From the NCBI GenBank assembly GCA_905221605.1, contig CAJNDS010000081.1, positions 124,001 through 188,000 on the forward strand: DNA of 64,000 bases, given 5' to 3'. This DNA is from Symbiodinium natans (Eukaryota > Sar > Dinophyceae > Suessiales > Symbiodiniaceae). Positions within the stretch are counted from its first letter, which is position 1; each line of letters starts with the position of its first letter. The position numbers and the translations under genes are program-made. Positions 40,879 through 50,719 of the stretch are shown here, one piece after another. The notes beneath the pieces are model-generated. The model did no database searches. It was not told the DNA's origin and worked only from the letters and a program-made list of their open reading frames with translations.

Positions 40879-41255
40879 CTGCCGAGAGCTGAAGGACAAA
40901 CCTCACACACTCGAGACCATCGCGGACCCCAAAGTTCACGACGCTCACGAAGCTCACGAAGTTCATCCACAGTTCCATCCCCAGTTGGAGCACGTCCGTG
41001 CACCCGACGTGGACGATACAACGCAGGACCTTTGTCTGTACTGCACGTCGCATCCATTTGTATCCCGGAGTGTTGCGTGGGGCCATGTTACGCCTGCAAT
41101 GCCTGCAGGAGCCAGTTGCATTTATGGAGACAACGCTGAACCTTATCCTTGTGCTGGGATACACGGCGACTGGGAGACATTCGGGGTAGACCGTGATTCT
41201 TTTGGCCGAGCTTATCTTTGCCTGCACCTTGAGGGGCACCCTCAAATCGCAAACC
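40879..41255 (+). CDS. Exon candidate (one or two exons)
   Basis: After TATCACGCAG the frame reads CRELKDKPHTLETIADPKVH, with a CTCACGAAG triplet of 9-base repeats (40930-40960), and stays open into LCLYCTSHPFVSRSVAWG. A GTCCGT donor at 40994 may end the first exon. The rest may be readthrough. Confidence 0.4.
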
Positions 41256-41462
41256 TTTCTTTCTTTCTGTCTCGTTGTCTTTCTGTCTTTCTATCTTCCT
41301 TCCTCCCTCCCTCCCTCCTTCCTTCCTTCTTTTTTTTTTCTCTCTCTCTCTCTCTCTGTTTTTCTCTCTCTCTCTCTCTGTCTTTCTTTCTTTCTTTCTT
41401 TCTTTCTTTGTCTCTCTCTCTCTCTTTCTCTTTTTCTCTGTCTCTGACTCTCGCTCCCTCTC
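41255..41462. repeat. Pyrimidine microsatellite (TTTC)n/(TC)n/(TCCC)n
   Basis: About 200 bases of nearly pure pyrimidine on the plus strand. Open frames on both strands here are artefacts. Confidence 0.9.
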
Positions 41463-41740
41463 AGCAGTTTGCTCCATAAGTTTCGGCCTGACTTGCTACA
41501 AACTGAGCCCAGTTGGGTTCCGACATGTTCCGACTGCATGGTGCCCCGATCGCATCGGTGACCAAGGGCAGTGGCTGGATTGACATTCTGATCGCTTGCC
41601 TCCTGCTACTTGCAAGTATGGGCATGCAGATCACCTTCTGCTCCCCGGCAGCATTGTGAACTTTCTTCTTGCAGAAGTTTCCAACCTGTTTCAATCGGTT
41701 AAACTCCTTTGACCCCTGGCATATGTTGGGGCGCACATTC

Positions 41741-41791
41741 TGCAGCAGCAGCAGCAGCGGCGGCGGCGGCAGCGGCAGCGGCAGCGGCAGC

Positions 41792-41866
<75 letters not shown>
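41741..41866. repeat. (CAG)n with embedded GGC/AGCGGC units
   Basis: CAG tracts flanking a (GGC)n and (AGCGGC)n core, about 126 bases. In one frame it would code a serine/glycine tract. It ends 37 bases before the acceptor of the next exon and so is probably intronic. Confidence 0.9.
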
Positions 41867-41868
<2 letters not shown>

Positions 41869-41903
41869 GATGTGCATGCTGTCAGGCGTCATCTTGCTGA
41901 CAG

Positions 41904-41994
41904 AAGACTTCTTGGGCAACCCTTTCGCAGACAATGTTGCAATTGCGGAAAATTGGCGGCGAAGTGTTGCGCACGACTACAAGCGCCTCGGCAG
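41904..41994 (+). CDS. Exon 1 of a phase-matched chain, unknown protein
   Basis: Acceptor CTTGCTGACAG, donor GTACGG (41995). The frame reads DFLGNPFADNVAIAENWRRS then VAHDYKRLGR. It ends in phase 2 and joins perfectly to 42152. No family is recognised. Confidence 0.65.
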
Positions 41995-42151
41995 GTACGG
42001 GCTTCTTGGGTCTGCACTCTCGGTATTCGCCCCTTTCCACACACTGCAAGACTACTCGGCTACCGGAGAGCATGCCAGCATGCCACTAAATGAGCGAGCA
42101 TAAGGAAAGCATAAGGTACATGGACTTGGAGCAGACTAGCCTGACCTCCAG

Positions 42152-42251
42152 GGTTTGCAATGGCGATGGCAAGTTGATCCTGTCAACAGAGCACGCTTCA
42201 CTGCTCGGACAGATCAACGTGACTTGGATTCTAAGGCAATTCCAGCAAGGG
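42152..42251 (+). CDS. Exon 2 of the chain
   Basis: Acceptor TGACCTCCAG, GT donor at 42252. The frame reads VCNGDGKLILSTEHASLLGQ then INVTWILRQFQQG, with one possible N-glycosylation site (NVT). Both junctions agree in phase. Confidence 0.65.
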
Positions 42252-42405
42252 GTACAGGGGGGTAGGTTAAGTCGTATCTTCTTGTGTAAAGTCGTATCTC
42301 GGTCGTGTGCACACTGGGGATTCGCGAATTCCAAGATTGGTCAGAACCCACTTGCACCCCCAAGCAGAAATCTCATTCACGCTGACAAATGTGCTCCCCT
42401 CCCAG

Positions 42406-42480
42406 GCGTGCGGTGACAAGTGCGTATTTTGCATGTGTGTCGAGACCATGCGAGTGCGGCACCTGCACATTGGGGGAAAG
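42406..42480 (+). CDS. Exon 3 of the chain, cysteine pairs
   Basis: Acceptor CTCCCAG. The frame reads ACGDKCVFCMCVETMRVRHL then HIGGK. A GC donor after AAG (42480|GCTTCA) gives phase 0 to the next exon, whereas the GT site 9 bases later would not. Confidence 0.6.
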
Positions 42481-42703
42481 GCTTCAACGTATGTCTCTGT
42501 GATGCGACTTTACGCGGGGTGATGTGACTTCGCTCTGAGCCGCGTGTCACTGGGGAGATGTGACTTCACACGCAAAGATTTCAGTTAACCTAGCCCCTTG
42601 TTATTCTCAGAATCGCACATCAGCCGTCGGAGCATCGCGCTTGTATCGTCCCCTATATATATACATGTATATGAGCCGACCTGTTCCACCTCTTCTGGCC
42701 CAG

Positions 42704-42811
42704 ATCCCGGGCACGTGCGTCTCATGTTCTGCCCCAACCGGCCCCCCAATCACGAAAGCCAGGTCCTGGGAGCTTGAGTTGTCGTTGAGAACCTATCTCT
42801 CTCGTGTTAAG
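42704..42811 (+). CDS. Exon 4 of the chain, CVSC motif
   Basis: Acceptor TTCTGGCCCAG, strong donor AAG|GTGGGT (42812). The frame reads IPGTCVSCSAPTGPPITKAR then SWELELSLRTYLSRVK, phase 0 at both ends. Confidence 0.65.
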
Positions 42812-42844
42812 GTGGGTCAACAAGCGACCGAAGGGCTGCAAGGT

Positions 42845-42955
42845 GGGGGGGGGAGGGGGCCCCCCCCCACCCAAAAAATTGAGTCTGCCAATGTTTCTGC
42901 CTCCCCCCCCCCGGGTTGCGAAATTCAGGCGATGCGGGGGGGGGGGGGGGGGCCG
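42845..42955. repeat. Poly-G / poly-C tracts
   Basis: Several homopolymer runs (G around 42846, C around 42862 and 42904, about 17 G at 42937). Lengths may be unreliable. Confidence 0.85.
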
Positions 42956-43268
42956 CCGACCAGGCTTCGGTTTTTGGTGTGAGGCATACAGATATGGGGA
43001 CATGCTTCGATCTTCTGCTGCACAGGGTTGGGCTTGAGCTTGGGGTCTAGGACTTGGGGTGGCTAGGCCTGCTTCAAGTCAAGAATTTACTGGGGTTGAA
43101 AAAGCTGACAGTTAGTGAGATCCATGCTTCGACCTGGTTCTTGTGGCACGACGAGCTGCCCTCTGATCTGATTCAGATCGAGCCATAGAGCGCAAAACAC
43201 AAGTGGCCCTCGAAAAGTAGCACCATTGCTCGGCTGCACTGACCGCATCCGCGCTTCTCATTCATCCC

Positions 43269-43320
43269 TCGACAATGCATTGCTTCGCTGTCCGTCGACA
43301 ATGCATTGCTTCGATGTCCG
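43269..43320. repeat. 26-bp tandem duplication
   Basis: TCGACAATGCATTGCTTCG plus CTGTCCG is followed at once by a second copy differing at one base (43295-43320). Confidence 0.9.
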
Positions 43321-43363
43321 GGGTTTGTCGAGCTTTCGTAGCGCCGATCTCAAGTCTTTGCAG

Positions 43364-43411
43364 GTCGTGTCTGAAACGGGTGTGACCCATGCCCCCCAAC
43401 AACGCGGCTAG
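43364..43411 (+). CDS. Possible terminal exon
   Basis: After CTTTGCAG the frame reads VVSETGVTHAPQQRG and stops. Phase 0 agrees with the exon ending at 42811. A short C-terminal exon is one option. Confidence 0.25.
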   Translation, partial: VVSETGVTHAPQQRG

Positions 43412-43468
43412 GGTTTGCGTCATGTTGCTCCGCCTTCACAAGTGGGTGGGTTTAGTTTGGCGCCTCTG

Positions 43469-43489
43469 TATATATATATATATATATGT
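43469..43489. repeat. (TA)n microsatellite
   Basis: About ten TA dinucleotides. Confidence 0.9.
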
Positions 43490-43809
43490 AGTGATACGGC
43501 ACACACAAACTTTGGCGGTGAGCGAAGGATTTCCTCGACCTGCAACAGGATGGCTTTGAGTTGTCATATTTTCAGCCTGGCACACTTCTCTGCATGCTTT
43601 GCATCTTCCTTTGGTGCCTTTACATCTGCACCTCGGCTTCATAGTGTTGCTTAGGGATTTTGATGTACCGGCTGGCACCGAGAAGTCCACAATTCGGAGA
43701 CGTGATGCCTTCGATAGCACGCACGCAAAGGCAACGAGCTCCGGTCCTCCCTGCTTTCCTTGGAAGCCGTGGCACAGGCAGGAGAGTGCACGAAGCCACA
43801 ACACGACAC

Positions 43810-43905
43810 ATACCGCACGACACTTTGCACGAGGTGCCGCGATCTGGGCGGAGCAAGTTGCAACGGGGCCATCTCCTATGCCTCTCTCAATCTCGGCACC
43901 TTGGC
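43810..43905 (+). CDS. Cysteine-bearing exon candidate
   Basis: The frame reads LCTRCRDLGGASCNGAISYA then SLNLGTLAWTV, with a C-x2-C pair and a further cysteine. Limits unknown. Confidence 0.3.
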
Positions 43906-43989
43906 TTGGACTGTCTCCCGTGTCAATAACATGCAACAACTTGCAGGCTTTGAGCATGACACGTTGATCATAATGCAGCGGCATGCAGC

Positions 43990-44205
43990 GGCGACGGCCG
44001 GCGGGAATGGCTACGATGATGGTGATGGTGGTGATGATGAGAACGATGCCAATAACAATGAGACAGCAATGATCATGATCCATTGAGATGATGCAGAGGA
44101 CGATGAAGTTTTACAGATTCGGAAGAGGAGGAAGGAAGGAGTATGACGACCAGGACAGCGAGGACGAAGACAACAACGACGATGAGGATCGCGATGATGA
44201 CGTCA
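43990..44205. repeat. GATGATGA-rich stretch
   Basis: Degenerate GATGATGGTGATG and GACGACGAAGAC words coding acidic runs in open frames. It could be an acidic exon or simple sequence. Confidence 0.4.
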
Positions 44206-44671
44206 CACCACGATGTTGGAGGTGTGCTGAGTCTCTCATCGTCTTCGTTGTTCTTAGCAGCGACAGGTCAGATAGTCCACATTACATGTCGTGCAAGAAG
44301 GTACCGGTAGCCTGTGCGGTGGGCATGGTGCCGTCGAATCACTGAGACCAGTCGTCACTGTCGTCACTCTACATGCTTCCGACACAGGCAGTCGAGTGCA
44401 GTCGGCATCTGAGGTTCTTAGTGTACTGCCTGTTCCGGTGCTACCGCATTGGCATTGCAATGGGACTCCTTTATGCAGGGGTCTTGTGGCCGCCAGCTGC
44501 AAATTAGATCATTGTTGGGGAATTTCCAACTGCCTCTCTTTGGCCTCTGAAGCGAAACTCTGACTTGCGGCTGTCTATTGCATCAACAACTGAGGCTTGG
44601 TGCCACCACCTCCATCACGGACTTAATCCTGAATGCTGTCGCGCTGTCGGCCGTCCTCCAGGTGATAGTTG

Positions 44672-44762
44672 GCGTTGCGGATTTTGTTGCGTCATGCCGA
44701 GTTGCGCAACAGAGACATGCTTAGAGGGCACTTACGTCGAACAAGCAAGTCCGAGCTTGGTC
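44672..44762 (+). CDS. Cysteine-rich exon candidate (GCC2-like)
   Basis: The frame reads WRCGFCCVMPSCATETCLEG then TYVEQASPS before a stop. C-x-E-G-T-Y is the usual start of a GCC2/GCC3 repeat unit, which would fit an ectodomain just before the membrane exon. Confidence 0.35.
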
Positions 44763-44811
44763 TAAGCAGCTCACCATGCACCCGCATGGTCTCATGCACC
44801 CTAAGCCCTAA

Positions 44812-44902
44812 GTTCTTCTGGTATGAGGTGGATGAGATCTTCTATGCTGCGCTCATGCCCAAGCAGGTCCAGACCAGTATCCTGGACCTTGAAGCCATCA
44901 AG
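44812..44902 (+). CDS. Exon before the membrane exon
   Basis: The frame reads FFWYEVDEIFYAALMPKQVQ then TSILDLEAIK, ending at a good AAG|GTCAGC donor. It joins in phase 0 to 44937. The intervening intron would be only 34 bases, which is suspiciously short, so the junction needs transcript evidence. Confidence 0.45.
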
Positions 44903-44936
44903 GTCAGCCTGGGATTCTGACTTGTAGTGCACCAAG

Positions 44937-45638
44937 AGGCTCTTTATGTTACTAGTCTTCATCATAGCAATCAGTGCGATAGAGTGCGGCAGACGGGAGG
45001 TCACATACACCCACCGGCGTAGCCAGCTTGAGTCGTTGCTTCTGTTCGCTTTCATGGCTGGCCTCACCCTCTGGTCCTACTTCAGTGTGGTTAAGCCCTT
45101 GACCGAGAGCATGATGCAGGCATGGAGTTGTAAATGTCGTGAACAGTACTCTTCAACCCACTGTTGCAAGTGGTCATGCGGTCAGGTTAAGCAGGCATAC
45201 TGCGGTGGCAGACAAGATTTTGTTGTTGCATCCAACACGAACCAGAACATCACTGTCGGGCTGCAGACGCGCATATTCCAAAGAAGTGAAGATGCTGCCA
45301 ACGCTGCGCAATTCGCTGTTGAGCAGTGGATTCAGAAGCCAATTGGCGCAAGCCCACTTTACATTGCATTTGCACGAGACAATGCGCACTTCGATGAGCG
45401 GCTGGCACAGACCATGGAAGGAAAGGCATTGTCAGAAGGGGAATGTATCAACTGGGACACCGTGTTCCTGGGAAATCTGACGCACGACCGCCACGAGATG
45501 TTTCGGCCGTATTTCTACAGTGCCAGCTTGACATTGGGCTTGCCAGCAGATACAAATTGCTCAGGCATGGCGTCGTTCTGCGACACATTTGCAGGACGAG
45601 TTCTGCGTTTCGTGTGCCCGCGATTCTTGGTTTGTTAA
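44937..45638 (+). CDS. Membrane-protein exon, family unknown
   Basis: The longest host exon in the window. From an AAG acceptor (ending 44936) the frame reads RLFMLLVFIIAISAIECG, a hydrophobic helix, then a basic loop and a second membrane helix (LESLLLFAFMAGLTLWSYF), then a lumenal-type region with many cysteines (CKCREQYSSTHCCKWSCG) and two N-glycosylation sequons (NIT, NLT), ending at a TAA. Similarity to a known family is not apparent. The topology (TM, loop, TM, cysteine-rich domain) suggests part of a multi-pass surface or endomembrane protein. The stop may be read in an intron if an internal donor is used. Confidence 0.5.
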   Translation, partial: RLFMLLVFIIAISAIECGRREVTYTHRRSQLESLLLFAFMAGLTLWSYFSVVKPLTESMMQAWSCKCREQYSSTHCCKWSCGQVKQAYCGGRQDFVVASNTNQNITVGLQTRIFQRSEDAANAAQFAVEQWIQKPIGASPLYIAFARDNAHFDERLAQTMEGKALSEGECINWDTVFLGNLTHDRHEMFRPYFYSASLTLGLPADTNCSGMASFCDTFAGRVLRFVCPRFLVC

Positions 45639-45996
45639 ACTATATCGCTTGCTGCACTTTGGTAGTGCAAAGAACGTGGCACGCTTTGCTGTGGACGGTT
45701 GATTCGTTGATTGTTGTCAATGGTGGAACGTCCGGCGAAGTCTGTCTGTGCAACTGGCATCCTGCAAGTCGCAGAAAAGACTCAAATGCTTTTGATGCTT
45801 TGTCCTTTCCATCTTTTTTCATCCCCCCCCCATGAGTTTAAGTTGCCGCAAGAAGCACATAGCAGAAACATGCCATGCCATGGGCAACACTGTGCATGTC
45901 TAGGGTCTTACTTCGGCTCTAATGTGGTGGTACTTCAGACTTAGGTCCTGTCGGGCCTTCCTTCAGCTCCGTTTCTGTCCAGGTCATCCTCCCTGC

Positions 45997-46098
45997 TACC
46001 TACCCCCCGCCCCCCCCCCCCCACTACCCCCCCCCCCCCCCCCCGCTACCCCACCCCCCCCTACTACCCCCCCCCCTCCCACCCCCCCCCCCCCCCCC
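45997..46098. repeat. Long interrupted poly-C tract
   Basis: About 100 bases of nearly pure cytosine, interrupted by TA and A, just before an acceptor. Confidence 0.9.
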
Positions 46099-46116
46099 GG
46101 TTCTTTCATTTTTCAG

Positions 46117-46178
46117 AGTTTTCTCGGCAGTGACGATGATTCCTCACTTTTTCAGCTTGAGGCTTCCAGGCTCTACAG
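46117..46178 (+). CDS. Short exon, phase-matched to 46443
   Basis: Acceptor TTTTTCAG (ending 46116), donor GTGAGA (46179). The frame reads SFLGSDDDSSLFQLEASRLY, ending in phase 2. Confidence 0.6.
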
Positions 46179-46442
46179 GTGAGAGGGGGATCTGCGCACC
46201 TTATAGTTATAGTAGCTCATCTTGAACGCGACATGTCGGATGCCCTCCGAACAGGAACTCCTTCATAGAACACCAGCCTTTCGGAAGAAAGATTCAGTCC
46301 GTCAAAAGCAGGCGCTTAGCCCCCCCCCCCCCCCAACCCTGAGCGGAGCGCCTTCTTGTTGGAGTTTGGGGTTTCGATGGGTTTGGTGCTTTCACGGGCA
46401 AACCTCTTTCACCTGTGCCCTCTGAATTCCCTTTCTGGCCAG

Positions 46443-46551
46443 GGAGGCCCGAGCCCGGTGCTCTTCGCGAGTCCTGACGTGGGATTCGGGTCTCCCTGGC
46501 CAGCTTCTTGGCTTCATCGCCCTCAGGACCTTCGCCGAGGAAGCAAAGAAC
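46443..46551 (+). CDS. Helical exon
   Basis: Acceptor TCTGGCCAG (ending 46442), donor GTCCTA (46552). Continuing from the previous exon it reads REARARCSSRVLTWDSGLPG then QLLGFIALRTFAEEAKN, leaving phase 0. These two exons may belong to the membrane protein's cytosolic tail or to the start of the coiled-coil/TPR gene. Confidence 0.6.
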
Positions 46552-47280
46552 GTCCTAAGCTGACATTGTTTGGCATTTTCGATCATGGGTCTCCCACATA
46601 TTTCTTCACCCTTGAATCCAGGAAGGAAAGTGATTACGCCTCCGGGTCATGCCCACGTCATGTGTCATCGTGCAAGCCACTGCTTTGAAGCCACCGTGTG
46701 TGTGTGTGTGTTCAGCACAATTGTTTTCTTGCGGCACGCAGCAACACTGATCGAATCATCGTATGACAGCAACAGCGTGTTCCTAATGACCAGCACGCTG
46801 TGCATCAGAAAGTGTCAGCACTGAGCTTCTATAGTTCATGTGCACCTGAATTGAAGTGGACTCTCCAGCCTTAAGTTCGGCTACCGAAGAAATTTGGATG
46901 CATTCACGTATTAGACCAGATTGCACTATTGCGCAATCAGGTTCTCTCGACGAGACAGGAAACAATGCCGGGCTAGCTTAGATGCAAACTTGGTTGCTGG
47001 TGGGCGAGTCGGGCCGATCAGGCTGTCTTGCCGAAGTCGGGCAGGAATTTCCTGTCCAGCGATGGCACATGACCAGCGAGCCTCACCTCTGATCAAACTA
47101 GTCAGAGTCTAGTCGGGAGTCATCCTAGAGTTCAGGAACCTGTGGATGTCACGAACGAGATGCCCAGCCTTTACTTCGAGTGGCATCCGAGGGCTGCCCC
47201 TCGGGCTGCCTCTCGACAGCAAAAATTGAAGAAAAAAAGAATCGAGTAGACCAAAGCCCCAAAGATCTCCAAACTGACAG
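46552..47280. other. No confident exon
   Basis: Intron-like. Contains a (GT)7 run at about 46697-46711. Confidence 0.4.
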
Positions 47281-47500
47281 TGAGTGCCGTGGAAACTCTT
47301 TTGAAGACCTCGGCATTCTTAGCAATGCCAATGCCTCGATTTCGCAGCATCATGCAAAGCTCAGTAGACTCACCACAAGCTATCTGTGACTCAGCCCATT
47401 CAGTGCCCATTCTCCCATGGCTTCTCCGAGGCGCCAATGAAGCCCAGGCTGCAATGAGGTCAACACCCTGTCAGGATGACGACGTGTCTGAGATGCAGGT
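47281..47500 (+). CDS. Exon candidate
   Basis: From ACTGACAG the frame reads SAVETLLKTSAFLAMPMPRF and later SVPILPWLLRGANEAQAAMR, ending at a good CAG|GTGAAA donor. The minus strand is also open here, so support is moderate at best. Confidence 0.3.
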
Positions 47501-47726
47501 GAAATGGGACTTCTTTTGGGAGTCACGACTGCATTACTGGAACCACGTACCCTGGACAAGAATACGACCACACTGAAAGCCTATACGAGGCCCTGCAGCA
47601 CGAGCATAGAAACCCTGAAGAAAGTATGTAGATGATGAAGTGCTAAAGCAAACTATGTAAACGACCATGCTGTCCTCGTTCGCCTTCTGTTGCCAAGTGC
47701 CAGCATGGGACAGTCGACAGTCCACT

Positions 47727-47950
47727 ATACTATACAAGCCACATGTAGCCCAAGGACACGTACACAGCCGTCATGCTTTATGTCTTCAATATCGAAGATG
47801 TGAATGCCTCTGGGTACGCCTGGCTTGAAAGTGCCGTCCAGCAGGCAGACCTCCTTCCAGAATGGAACATCAGCAGGATGCCTATGAAATCTTAGGAGTG
47901 ATATGGAGTATTTGAAAACTTCAGGTTTTAGGGGGATCTCAGGCTTGTGG
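47727..47950 (-). CDS. Minus-strand open frame, protein-like
   Basis: The frame reads EVFKYSISLLRFHRHPADVP, then FWKEVCLLDGTFKPGVPRGI, to a stop at the left end. The composition is good. However, a plus-strand frame over the same DNA (YVFNIEDVNASGYAWLESAV) is almost as good. No family is recognised. Confidence 0.25.
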
Positions 47951-48027
47951 CATCGTGGGGCGCAAAGATAGTGGTATGAGTGGGAGTGGTTTTGCATGGT
48001 TTTACTGCACCGCACATCGACCTGCAG

Positions 48028-48111
48028 GTCAAGAAGGTGGGATGCCCTGGCATCGGCGGAGTGGACTTTCCCCTTGATCCCTTCACAGGCGCATGGCTCC
48101 AGAGCTGGAGA
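48028..48111 (+). CDS. Exon candidate
   Basis: From CGACCTGCAG the frame reads VKKVGCPGIGGVDFPLDPFT then GAWLQSW before a stop. A GC donor may lie inside (CACAG|GCGCAT). Confidence 0.35.
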
Positions 48112-48115
48112 TAGC

Positions 48116-48184
48116 AAGAGTGCAACAAGAGTGCAACAAGAGGGCAACAAGATTTCAACAAGAGTGCAACAAGAGTGCAACAAC
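48116..48184. repeat. AAGAGTGCAAC 11-bp tandem repeat
   Basis: Six copies of an 11-base unit, two of them variant (AAGAGGGCAAC, AAGATTTCAAC). Confidence 0.9.
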
Positions 48185-49990
48185 AGAGACTGTGCTTAGG
48201 CAGGATTCCTTGCAACCTGACGCAAGCTCAGAACGCAACGCGCCCCAAGCGGGACATGGGCAGGGCGGACGTGGTGCGAAGGGCATGCTGACGTTTACCG
48301 GCCCCTGGCGTGGCTCTGCCCGGACTCGTGGCTGACCGTGGTTGAGTAGTAGACTTCTCGCATCAGTCTTTCCCCGTCGGGGTCCCGATTGAGTAGTTGT
48401 TTTTCTGTCCGCGCATGCACACTGACTGAGTTGACCAAGCCTCAGCGCAGGAGTCCTGCGCCTGCGCCGGAGCAGATCCTCTGCCAGAATACTGTCCACA
48501 GAGCTGCGCAGGTCGATCTCTTACTGTAGATCTTTTCCCGACATTGCTTTAACTTGCCTGTGCATGTGTACCTCGACAAGAAGAAGCTTGCTTGTTTGTT
48601 GACAGCTCGCTGAGGCTGCAAAGACGCTGACACATTTCCTGTTGTGGGAGGCATTTCCAACTGCGATCAGGCCAAAGCTGCAGGGCTCTGCGTCCAATTC
48701 CCAGATCAGGCCATGGGCACCATACAAAGCACAGCGCACGTTGTGTGTGCACTGTCGGAAGTGTTGCACGCGACTAGATTCAGATCACGTTTGTACGTCC
48801 GCGTGCGCTGGGAGTGTGAATGCATGCTTTCTTCGCAGGAGATAGATTTCTTCAATCTTGCAGTTTGTTCTCAAGCTATCGGTTAGGTTGGTATGAAGTT
48901 GGAGAGTAACTCACTGGGCAGCGATGTCTTTTTAAATAGTTGTGTGCTTATTGACTCCGAAGATTTCCGAAGAGTTTGAATCGGCGCTCGTGAAAGGTCT
49001 ATTTGCCTATAGGGGGATCGAGGTTGATCCTTGAGGATTTCGAGAAAGCTCTTCTGCTCTCCGCTAAACTGGCCGCTTGGCCTTCATGAGCAGAGGAATC
49101 CGTTCAGGTATGTTCAGGTATGTTGAGGTCTTGCAGTCATTCGGTCCAGCCTCTCTGCGAGATCGTTGTGCGCGCACTCTTCATGTGATTGGCTGTTTCG
49201 GTGCAAAAGTGCTAGGACCGTCCGTGGCTGAAGCTGAGACATCTTTCTTCCGTGTCGCGACCCACCATCCAGCCTCTTTTCCAGTCCTTTCCGAGAAACC
49301 ACGGGATCTGAAAAAAGGGGGCTGCTGTCGTTAGCGCTGTGAAGAATCTCTTTGAGAGACGTCTTGAGCACATTGAGCACTGAAGGACTTCCGCTCGAGT
49401 CTCGGAGCTGTTCGGTTGCAGTTCGATCAGTTCGTGTTCGGAGAGATCATGAGAAGTGTCTGTACATGTCTGGCTCGGTTACGTGCATCAGCTTTCTTCT
49501 ATCGGCTCTATCATATCTATCATCAATGACATTCAATGACCCTATGAGCGTTCGCAGTTTGTGAGTCTCGCTGTCGCTCGGAGAACGGAAGCACAGATGC
49601 GCAGCACTCTGCAAGGCGCTCGCATATTGCGCTGAGACTTGCAACCTTTGCCACCTTATCGGGAGCCTTTGGCTGCAATTCTTTGCAGAGTTTCTGCAAT
49701 CAGAAGTTGGCTTTGTGGCTTTGTATTATAGCACAGTATTTCATGTTGTCGCATCGAGGAATTCTACGGCGAGACGCATGGGCAGTGTATGGGCATGGGA
49801 GAACGACGCAGAGTTCGGAGAACCTGCTCTGGAGAGCATTCGGAGACATCACCGCCGATGCTTGGCAGTCCTCTACAGTAGCAGGCTCCAGCGGTTTGCA
49901 GTACTCGTACCATCATTATACTCATTACTATTAGGCAAGGCACATAAACTGGCACAATGCGGAAACTGAAACATATCAGCATATAGCAGC
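48185..49990. other. No confident exon
   Basis: About 1.8 kb. Open frames at 49077-49380 on both strands are of equal quality and are left uncalled. Confidence 0.4.
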
Positions 49991-50019
49991 CAATGAGGAC
50001 ATCAGAGCCCTTGAGTTGG

Positions 50020-50467
50020 ATGGACAATCCGCCAATGGTGCTTGCACGAGGAGTACTTCGGAAAGTGGTGGCGGCGACGAAGCTACAAGAAACCTTAACT
50101 CCACGCAGTGTCACGGTCAAGACCTCTGATGTGATGATCAAGAGGACACGCTCCAAGACGCCTGTTGGTGTGCTCTCAGATTGCTCGACTGATCTCAAAT
50201 GTCAAAGACATTGGGCAGTCAAGCGGCTGGAATCGTGACCGACCTGCATCGCCCTTCGCAAAGCGAGCGAGCGCACACAAAAGAACAGATGCTATTGAAA
50301 TGTTGCCGCACGCTTTTGGCTGCGGCGGTGCCGCATTCGACACCTTAGGCCTTAGAACTGATGCCGGGCTGCCGAGCCCTCCCGGGTTCCAGCCGTTGCA
50401 CAGCCGTGGCCTCCGCAGTGCCCCTGCCTCGCAGGCCAAAGTCAGCGTCAGGCCAATCACCCGTTAG
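50020..50467 (+). CDS. Exon candidates (two frames, limits unknown)
   Basis: The first part reads GVLRKVVAATKLQETLTPRS and VTVKTSDVMIKRTRSKT. After a frame change near 50240 the second reads RTDAIEMLPHAFGCGGAAFD and TLGLRTDAGLPSPPGFQPLH to a stop. Both look protein-like, but hydrophobic minus-strand frames overlap them. Confidence 0.3.
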
Positions 50468-50719
50468 CTGTGGTTTGCTGTGGTAGTTCCTTGAAGTGCA
50501 GGCTCGCTCACTTAGTGAATCCTGGTGCCCCCGGTGTCTCAGGGTTCCGAGCTTGGGGCTTCGGGGCTTTGATGGGTTGTTTTTATCTATACAGTACGCT
50601 GAAGTAACAGGAGGGATGGTGGTGCTGCAGTTTCGATCTGACCATGGACATCGTCGTTGAGTTTTCGATAGTTCGTCAGCATGTCTGATTGTAAGCAATG
50701 TGTAGATCAGTGTAGATGC

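Noticed and set aside
41088-41539. Arg/Glu/Lys and Leu/Ser/Phe repeat frames
   Set aside because: They come from the TTTC/TC microsatellite.
43510-43870. Overlapping minus-strand frames as a gene
   Set aside because: Three plus and two minus frames are open at once and none has a motif except the CxxC segment already listed on the plus strand.
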